Shown here one piece after another: positions 37,480 through 44,720 of a DNA stretch of 44,720 nt. The position numbers and the translations under genes are program-made. Where the stretch lies: NCBI GenBank assembly GCA_000697475.1, contig JNEU01000990.1:1-44720 (forward strand), written 5' to 3'. The DNA is from Lichtheimia corymbifera B2541 (lineage: Eukaryota > Mucoromycota > Mucoromycetes > Mucorales > Lichtheimiaceae). Numbering within the stretch: the first letter of the stretch is position 1; each line of letters begins with the position of its first letter. Under the pieces are notes generated by a model. That model saw nothing but the letters and a program-made list of their open reading frames with translations. It had not been told where the DNA came from and did not search any database.

Positions 37480-38272
37480 CCCAAGCATTCATGTCGCATA
37501 TGGAAGATGATGATGATATAACTCTATCCCTTTTTTGGAATTATAAGATGAGGAACGCCTTGCTGATCGATCAATTCATGCGTGCAACTTTAAGAACCGG
37601 ACCCCAAGTATGCTCGTTAAGCTTTCCGAATGACCCTATTATCGGTGTTGCACAACACATAGCAACTATCATGGGTGTTGTATTATCTACTGATCCAAGA
37701 TGTCATTATATCGATCAGTAAATGTCTCATACACACATTGATTGATAATATCACAAGACACGTTTTTCTTGTACATTATCATTAAAAGCAAGCTAGCGGA
37801 AACAGCAATGGAATATGGCATTGTTTGGTTTGTGCACCGGAAAACAGTGGCGTTATCTGATCAAATAGATGGGACCCCTGTTAGGATCTAGCCTGTCATA
37901 TGACGAGCAGCACCACAGGCATTACACAAACGCATAATGAATCCTGGCTAAACAGCCGGTCGCTCTTCATTTTCTGTTGTACCGCATCAAATTTTTTTGC
38001 AGGTCAGCTGCGTCGTCGCTCACGGAAAGAGAAAAGTGCGCTATGATGTCTCGTCCCACACATGCGAGTAAGCATAGCATGATAAGAAAGAAGCGTGTAT
38101 ACAATGGTGAACACAAAAGATCGACCTATTGATTGCAGGGGTGAGAAACAAATCACCATGTGCATGAAACAAGGGGCCTATAAATGTCGCACGGCACGTC
38201 ACGGGTACGTTGTCTGTGTACATAAAAAAAATTTGATCACGATCGCGTTGTGTTTCTTTCTTTACCCTTCTT
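37480..38272. other. Intergenic region upstream of ornithine decarboxylase
   Basis: Nothing coding is supported. The stretch presumably contains upstream control sequence of the ornithine decarboxylase gene. Confidence 0.45.
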
Positions 38273-38280
38273 TATTTAAA
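38273..38280 (+). promoter_or_regulatory. TATA-like element of the ornithine decarboxylase gene
   Basis: TATTTAAA lies about 280 bases before the ATG. The sequence between it and the start codon contains no ATG, consistent with a long leader. Confidence 0.45.
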
Positions 38281-38374
38281 CCCTTGGTCCTTTTTCCTTG
38301 CTGAATACCTGCACATTCGGCAAAGACAACTTCTTGGCAACCTTTTCACCTTCTCTTTTATTCTTCGCTCACCG

Positions 38375-38394
38375 ACGGACAACACACAGTCCGT
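38375..38394 (+). promoter_or_regulatory. Small hairpin in the ornithine decarboxylase leader
   Basis: ACGGAC and GTCCGT pair around an eight-base loop AACACACA, with possible extension by one G-U and one C-G pair. If transcription starts near the TATA-like element, it lies in the 5' leader. A role in translation control is only a possibility. Confidence 0.3.
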
Positions 38395-38560
38395 TGCTTC
38401 GCCCATCACGACTTCAGAAACCAGACTTGTTTTCAGCTTGTTCAACCGACGGGGCTTTCCTCCTTGGCTTACCTGAGACTTCATTACATAACATCCATAC
38501 AACGGACAAAAGCACAACCTCTATTTCTGTTTTTGCAATCACTTGATATTATCCATTGTC

Positions 38561-40036
38561 ATGCACACCGAATTCCAAACAAGCGTCTTAAATCAGCTGC
38601 CCTGCGAGACGATGCCCCTGTCTTTGAAACAACAACAACCTGCTGATGATCTTAGCATCATCCACAACTTGCCTGTAGGCGAAGTGATGAAGCGAAAGCT
38701 TGAAGCTCGCTCAACTCTCAAGTGGGAATCTGATCAAGAGAATGCCTTTTTTGTTGCTGACCTTGGTGAGGTGTATCGTCAACACTTGCGTTGGAAGTCC
38801 TTGCTCCCTCGCATTGAACCTTTCTTTGGTATGTCCCAATAACCTGCTCAATTGATTATCATACTGATTATCATTATTTTTGCAGCCATTAAATCAAACC
38901 CCGATCCTATGGTTGTAAAGTTGCTCGCTGCTCTTGGTCTTGGTTTTGATTGTGCCAGCAAATCTGAGATTCAACAAGTGCTTCAACTTGGTGTTGATCC
39001 CGAACGCATTATTTACGCCAACCCTTGCAAGCAAGCATCCTTCATTCGCTACGCTGCTCAACAACATGTCGCCAAGATGACATTCGACAATGCCGAGGAG
39101 TTGCACAAGATCAAGCTTTTGTATCCTAACGCCGAATTGGTGTTGCGTATTCTGACTGATGATAGCAAGTCCCTTTGTCAACTCGGTCTCAAATTCGGTG
39201 CACCTATGGAGCGTGTTGCTTCTCTTTTGCAAACCGCAAAGGATCTTGAATTGAATGTCATTGGTGTCAGGTACGTGTATATGGTGTTATTTGCAAAAGC
39301 ATGATCATGGCAATCTAACATTGAAAATTTTTAGCTTCCACGTGGGTAGTGGCTGCTTGGATGAAAATGCATTTTCCGATGCAGTGATCCGTGCACGTAA
39401 AGCTTTTGACATTGGCCAAGAGATGGGTTTCAACTTTACTCTTTTGGATGTTGGCGGTGGTTTCCCTGGCGCTGATGTGCAAGATGGCATTACTTTTGAA
39501 AAGGTTGCCGCAGTGCTTGGACCTGCTGTCGATGCCATGTTCCCACCCGAAGTTCGTGTGATTGCTGAACCAGGCCGCTACTTTGTTGCTTCTGCTTTCT
39601 CTATTTGCACTAGCGTCATTGGTCGTAGAACCATTGAATCAGAGCAAGGCAACCAATACATGTGTAAGTTACTCTTTGAATCATTTGGAATGAGCTCATC
39701 AGTTAACATTATATTTTATCAGATTATGTCAACGATGGCATGTACGGTTCTTTCAATTGCATCTTGTTTGATCACCAAGAAGTGTATCCCCAAGTGTTGA
39801 GCCGCGGCGACAGCTACCAGTATGGTGTCAAGTCTACCGAACCCACGTTTACTTGCAGTGTATGGGGTCCTACCTGTGATTCGATTGATTGCCTTGCCAA
39901 AGAAACCAAGCTTCCTTTGCTTGAAGATGGTGACTGGATCTACTGGGAAAACATGGGAGCATATACCATTTGTGCTGCTTCGCAGTTCAATGGTTTTAGA
40001 AAATCTGAAGTTCTTTACACCAACACCTATCAATAG
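38561..40036 (+). CDS. SPE1: Ornithine decarboxylase
   Basis: The enzyme converts ornithine to putrescine, the first step of polyamine synthesis, using pyridoxal phosphate. Exons are 38561-38828, 38886-39270, 39335-39663 and 39723-40036, giving 431 residues. The cofactor lysine is in FAIKSNPDP, and other fold III PLP-enzyme marks are FHVGSGC, LDVGGGFPG and AEPGRYFVASAF. The catalytic cysteine is in WGPTCDSIDCL, which separates it from arginine and diaminopimelate decarboxylases. YYVNDGMYGSFNCILFDH completes the active site at the dimer interface. The N-terminal 35 residues are variable. The gene looks complete. In other fungi it is controlled by antizyme and polyamines; no direct sign of this is visible in the protein. 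Confidence 0.97.
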
Positions 40037-40372
40037 AATATAAACTATAATATACAATGGTCAACTTGTATTATTGTTGATATCCAATTTCCTCTCTTTC
40101 ATCATCCATAATGATAATAGCGTTCCTCGCAATTGACCTTTCTCCTTGCTGCTGCTGCTGCTGTGTTCACATCCAGCCCTCCAATGTCAAATTGAATCAA
40201 TCCAACTTCCCTAAAGACGACCTATCATCCCATTTGTGCAGCAACCTGTCAAGGACGTGTGTGTACAGTAACCACAATGTGCCGTTTCGCTTAGTTCTTC
40301 ACCTTGCCTATAGTCCTCTAGACGTCATCCATCAACAGCAAGTAGCTCCATCACGCTTACAGCATAGGTAAA
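40037..40372. other. Region downstream of ornithine decarboxylase
   Basis: No gene. A short CTG run lies at about 40147-40163. An ORF at 40111-40371 is unsupported. Confidence 0.45.
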
Positions 40373-41385
40373 AATAGAAACCCCTGGATCTCAAAGTTTT
40401 ACAATGAAGCGTGGGCTCTTTATGAGAACGATATTGCTCGGCGTGGTCAAAAGGACCTTGTATGAAGAAATGAAGGTCGAGAGGGGCAATCTCGAGGTCA
40501 TGGGCCGTCTGCCGTACTTATAATCCCGTTTGGTCTTCCATCAGACGCTCCCATTTCAAATTATCATAATGAAGCATGCAGTTTTTAAATGAATGGAATT
40601 GATCAGCATGACTCAGAGAACCTTCATACCAAGTTTCATGTCCGAAATGGGGAATCCCAAGATTATTCATTGTAAGTGGCATTTCAATGAATCCGAGCGG
40701 GTACCCAATCTCGGTCCATCATAGTAAACACCTCATTACACCCTACCATTCAAAATCTTTGAATGAAGTATGGGTTCTTTATTACGACAAAGTTGTTCAG
40801 CATGATCCGGTGCACCTTGTGTGAAAATTTCAGGTTCGAGAGAGGCAATCTCAAGGCCATGGACCGCGCATACTATTTATATGTACGTCCATTTATCGTC
40901 GGACGCGCCCATTTTATTTCTCACAATGAATGGAGTTGATCAGCATGTCGAAGCCCAGCCGTCTGAACAAGTTTCACGCTGGAGGTGGGCAACCGCGGGG
41001 GTGTGCACTATGCACCCTACTTGCGTTCCGTCTGTTCATCGTTTCTCGTAAATTTGGACCGCCGGATTCATAAAACATCATAATGAAACCTACGGTTTTT
41101 AAATGAATGGAATTGATCAGCATGACTCAGCGAATATGCTTACCAAGTTTCATGTTCGAAATGGGGAATCCCAAGAAACTACATATTAAATGACTTTTTC
41201 ATAAATCCGGCGCTTTCCCAATTTCCATCGATCATAGTAAACCCCACATTACACCCTCCCATTCAAAATCTTTGAATGAAGTGTAGGTTCTTTATTAAGA
41301 CAAAGTTGATCAGCATGACGTAGAGCACCTTGTGTGAAAGTTTGAGGTTCGAGAGAGGCAACCTCATGGTCATGCATTACAGTGA
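40373..41385. repeat. Array of diverged ~95-bp repeat units, direct orientation
   Basis: Six copies of one core start at about 40388, 40570, 40757, 40920, 41088 and 41270. Shared words are AATGAA, then TTGATCAGCATGAC or a variant, then GCACCTTG, then AAGTTTCA. Two longer blocks, about 40570-40865 and 41088-41380, align over roughly 300 bases as direct duplicates. The first copy also keeps the leader GCATAGGTAAAAATAG, which matches GCATATGTAAAAACG in the second array. No open frame runs through it, so it is not coding. Confidence 0.8.
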
Positions 41386-42917
41386 GCATGGATTTATAGG
41401 GCAGTGCCTGACATTTAATTTCCAGCTCTTCCCACTCTCAGCTTTTTGCCTCTTCCTCCCACTCTCAACTGTTGCCCCATTCAGGTACAATCACCACCTG
41501 CAAACGATCGTCTTGCTTCAACCCATCATGTCAATACCACAGCTGTCTCGATCCGATTGTCTTTGACTGAATGGGCGACTCCAAGGCGTGCACACCCCGC
41601 GACAACAGCTGCGTTTCTTGACACCCCATCTCCTTTTGTCCGATCCTCGACCACAATCAAACGTAACAGCAGCTGCCATTAGCAAGGTCTTTACTCCATT
41701 GTCTCATACAGCGTTCACAGCCTTTGTCACTCTACTACAACACACGCTCTTGTACACTTTTCTGCCGCGAGTAAAGCAGCAAGCAATAGCTATCAGCAAA
41801 GTCTACTTCATTGTCTCAAGTTACTTGGCAGCAGCTTGCTTTGATACATACGGATTCCAATGGATGGGATGGTATATCAGCTTATGAAGGAGTGACCAAC
41901 AACCGGATGGAAAAGGGAGCATACCACCAGCGATCACGTGGCTCTTTTGGACCAACATGTTGTATTTGATGGATGGATGCAGTGCAATGCAGTGATGAGA
42001 TACCCTGGAATGTTGCTTTGGTTATTTGACGCGTTGTCTGCAGGAACGACCACGTGGATGCGGCTGAGGATGATGATGGATGGATGGATGGAATTGACGA
42101 AGGGCTTATATCTTCGACGAAAGGTGTTTTACAACCGTGGATGCTATGGAACACTCAAGCCAATGCATGCAGCAACTATTTCCAATCATGGATGAAGGAT
42201 GCTTATGACGGCAGCAACCAAGAATACAATGCCACAATTACCCCTGTTCCCCTCTATGTGATTCACTCGTATCTTACTCGATTTGCAACATTGATCCTTT
42301 GTCATTTTTACTTGTATAAACATCCACACTACTATGTCTTATTCTTCGACTTATTCATTGAATGAGATTGAGTGCAATATAATATTTAGGAGGGCATTGT
42401 GGTATCAGCTCATATGTGTTGGGTGTGGATCACGTGGTTAGTGTCTCGGTTGAAAGGGAAGAATAGAAGGTCGGAAAGCGAGACGCGATCATATACATAG
42501 TCATCGTATGTATCGAGATGCCTTTGTTCTTTTGTGACAATACACTTTCGTTTATGCTTCCGAGTTCACATGATGATACACGAATGTAAACGCTATTCTC
42601 AAACGCTTATATTAATAAGACAATAAATTCAGAGTGAGGGTACCCAACATCATATGTAGTGCATGTTATATAAGCTTGGTTCATTGTAAGCTTATTTCAT
42701 TATGTTCAAGAAAGAGTGACCTGTGAGAGAATGTGGCACGAATGCATGAACATGTCATGATTACCTAAGACATGTTCCAGCTAACACTATCCTATGCAAC
42801 CGTAAGTAAGAACGAACCATTCCATCGGGCTATCATAGGCGGGCCTTACTACAGGCGTATTGTGGATGCAGTTACTTCATGCGTCTCTCCACCAATAGGA
42901 TCGGCCCTTCAAGTCGG
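41386..42917. other. Region between the two repeat arrays, no supported gene
   Basis: ORFs at 41588-41887 (99 codons) and 42054-42365 (103 codons) on the plus strand have no recognised domain. A GATG/GGAT run lies at 42070-42095. The part around 41675-41825 contains two related stretches, GCCATTAGCAAGGTCTTTAC and GCTATCAGCAAAGTCTACTT. I cannot assign a function. Confidence 0.4.
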
Positions 42918-43480
42918 GCTCAGTAACGCAAACACGCTCTTCTGCATCTTTGGCTCTATCAGGGTCTAGCTGATTGACAATGAACAAAGATTACTTGTCA
43001 CATAGCATCACGCTTACACCATATGTAAAACATAAGGGTGCCTGTATCTCTAAACTTTACAATGAAACATGGGGTCGTTCATAGAGCAAAGTTGCTCGTC
43101 GGGGTGAAGCGCACCTTGGGTGCAAGTTTCACAATCGTCGTGGCAGATCTGAGAATCACCCGTTGTCACCACCAGCCTCGTCGAAAAAAAATTCAAGAGG
43201 TCGACCCAAGATCTACTTTGGCTGGTGGTGACATTCGGTGAATCTGAGATCTGCCACGATGATCGCGAAACTTGCACCCAAGGTGCGCTTCACCCCGACG
43301 AGCAACTTCGTTCGATTGAAGACCCCAGGTTTCATTGTAAAGTTTAGAGATACAGGCACCTTTATGTTTTACATATGATATAAGCTTGATGCTATATGAT
43401 AAGTGGTATTTGTTCATTGTCAAGTAGGTAGACCCCGATAGAGCGGAAGATCCGCAGGTGCGTGCTTGTGCAACACAGCT
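42918..43480. mobile_element. Foldback element with long inverted arms (MITE/foldback-like)
   Basis: The left arm (about 42918-43177) and right arm (about 43220-43480) are reverse complements over about 260 bases with few mismatches, separated by a 42-base loop. Inner arm ends read CACCACCAGCC and GGCTGGTGGTG. Outer parts share CTCTATC, GGGTCTA and TTGACAATGAAC. Each arm contains one copy of the ~95-bp core. No transposase is present, so it would be non-autonomous. The outer ends are less similar than the inner ones and no target-site duplication could be defined. Confidence 0.75.
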
Positions 43481-44149
43481 CATTTGCATGATACTTCACA
43501 ATGAACAAACATCACTTGTCATATAGCATCATGCTTTTCAGCATATGTAAAAACGGAAAAGTGTATGTATCTAGGATTGGCATGTTTGATCGTGAAACAT
43601 GATTGACAAGGTGCGCTCCACCACGACGAGCAATATTGTTCTATGAAAGAGCCCATGTTTCATTGTAGAGTTCTGAGATAAATGCACTTACTCGTTTTTA
43701 CATACGTTGAAAAGCATGATGCTATATGAAAAGTGATGTTTGTTCATTGTGAAGTGGGTTGACCCTGATAGAGCGGAAGATGCGCAGTGGCGTGCTTGTG
43801 TCACACAGCTCATTTGCATATGCTTCACAATGAACAAATACCACATATCATATAGCATCACGCTTTCAGTATATGTAAAAACGTAAACGTGCCTGTATCT
43901 AGGATTGGCAAGCGTGATCGTGAAACATGATTGAAAAGGTGCGCTCTACCACGACGAGTAATATTGTTCTATGAAAGAGCCCATGTTTCATAGTAAAGTT
44001 TAGAGATAAATGCACTTTCACGTTTTACATATGCTGAAAGTGTGATGCTAGATGGCAAGTGGTGTTGTTCATTGTAAAGTGGCTCGACCCTGAGAGCAGA
44101 CGATGCGCAGGGGCGTGTTTGTGTCACACAGCTCATTTGCATGATACTT
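43481..44149. repeat. Two tandem copies of a 329-bp unit derived from the foldback element
   Basis: Units begin with CTTCACAATGAACAAA at 43494 and 43823. Each has short inverted arms (about 80 bases: ACAATGAAC ... GCATATGTAAAAACG and the reverse complement) around one inverted core (near 43658 and 43985). They are joined by a linker with TGACCCTGATAGAGCGGAAG and CACACAGCTCATTTGCAT, which occurs three times (about 43421-43500, 43751-43828, 44080-44149). Confidence 0.8.
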
Positions 44150-44190
44150 AGGGAGTATCAGACACCGCTTTGGCTGGGTCACTGACCCAG
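44143..44190. other. Two perfect short inverted repeats at the array border
   Basis: GATACT-TAGGG-AGTATC (44143-44159) marks the array end. CTGGGTCA-C-TGACCCAG (44174-44190) is a perfect 17-base palindrome. Confidence 0.6.
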
Positions 44191-44524
44191 GTCACGGGCT
44201 TGGGGGTGACCTTGATTCACGTACCAATTTTTCAGTTCCAGTAAACGATCGATTGGCCATCTTCCACCATGTTTCTGCTCCTGTGGTTTGAGTAGCCAAC
44301 TCAACCACCACCACCTCAGTGGTGTACCTCTTTTTCTTTGCTCTCTTCTCAGCAACAACCATCCCCATTGGAAACATAGATCTCTTGTGACGAATCTTGT
44401 GGTAAGTGGTGGCATTGCCTACGTCAATGGTTTGGGTGTCATGGCGACAGGTCTCTTAGTAGCTTTGTTCGACCATTCGCTTACTTTACGCTGCCATGTA
44501 GAATATCGATCATCCATTATCAAT

Positions 44525-44570
44525 ATGCCTCGTGTATCTGCTCGTTCCCGTTTCAATGCTCATCGATCCA

Positions 44571-44602
<32 letters not shown>

Positions 44603-44720
44603 TCATCAACAGTAGCATCATCATCATCATCAACATCATCATCCACTATCAGCAACGCAATCCGTGAACAAGAAATTAAGTTGAAAGCTCTCGCATCGAA
44701 AGAAAAAGCCAGGCCCTACC
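44525..44720 (+). CDS. Partial unknown protein, N-terminus only
   Basis: An open frame begins at ATG 44525 with MPRVSARSRFNAHRSTPPPP and runs off the edge. A polyserine stretch encoded by a TCA repeat follows, then a helical, charged segment (SNAIREQEIKLKALASKEKA). There are no stops to the window end. I do not recognise the family. The start could be internal to a longer gene, but in-frame context upstream gives no better start. Confidence 0.5.
44571..44645 (+). repeat. TCA/ATC trinucleotide microsatellite
   Basis: An interrupted TCA run lies inside the partial reading frame and encodes serine repeats. Confidence 0.85.

Noticed and set aside
40821..41385. tRNA-like signals in the repeats
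   Set aside because: No acceptor or anticodon stem can be formed, so I do not call a tRNA gene.
43038..43241. 67-codon open frame inside the foldback arm as a transposase remnant
   Set aside because: The same region in other copies has frame-breaking differences and no conserved residues, so coding is not supported.
40373..44149. CRISPR array
   Set aside because: The repeats are long, diverged, in both orientations and lack unique spacers of regular size; the genome is eukaryotic.

Overview
The window looks like nuclear DNA from a filamentous fungus, most probably an early-diverging one (Mucoromycota, perhaps Mucorales). Genes are split by many short GT-AG introns of about 45-105 bases, base composition is fairly AT-rich, and the proteins are typically fungal (Sfp1 zinc finger factor, UPF0658 Golgi protein, ELO elongase). 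The phylum is inferred from style, not from a marker gene.

Layout. 0.8-4.2 kb: Elongator subunit ELP2 (+), converging on ribosomal protein uL2/RPL8 (-, 4.4-5.3 kb). 5.5-7.3 kb: a double-hotdog acyl-CoA thioesterase (-), divergent from an HP1-type chromodomain/chromoshadow protein (+, 7.8-9.1 kb), closely followed by a UPF0658-type multispan Golgi membrane protein (+, 9.3-10.9 kb). 12.0-16.7 kb: a carbamoyl-phosphate synthetase of 1504 residues (-) with glutaminase and synthetase parts fused. After a 3.6-kb gap comes an Sfp1-like zinc finger regulator (+, 20.3-21.7 kb), converging on a tiny cysteine-rich metallothionein (-, 22.1-22.5 kb). 24.2-29.3 kb: a kinesin-4 motor (-). After a 4-kb gap: an ELO fatty-acid elongase (+, 33.3-34.4 kb), an unrecognised spliced gene with an in-frame TGA (-, 34.6-35.4 kb), a PDSS2/Dlp1-like prenyl diphosphate synthase subunit (+, 36.1-37.4 kb) and ornithine decarboxylase (+, 38.6-40.0 kb). 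40.4-44.15 kb is rich in repeats. A gene running off the right edge starts at 44525.

The protein-coding genes are ordinary single-copy housekeeping genes with no sign of a cluster. Several belong to nitrogen and polyamine metabolism (carbamoyl-phosphate synthetase, ornithine decarboxylase) or lipid/isoprenoid metabolism (thioesterase, elongase, PDSS2-like), but they lie far apart and I do not infer co-regulation.

The least explained part is the right end. About ten diverged copies of a core of roughly 95 bp occur in direct and inverted orientation. One pair forms a near-perfect 563-bp foldback, followed by tandem copies with a period of 329 bp. It resembles a non-autonomous foldback/MITE-like element. 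I saw no transposase gene, CRISPR array, rRNA or convincing tRNA gene.
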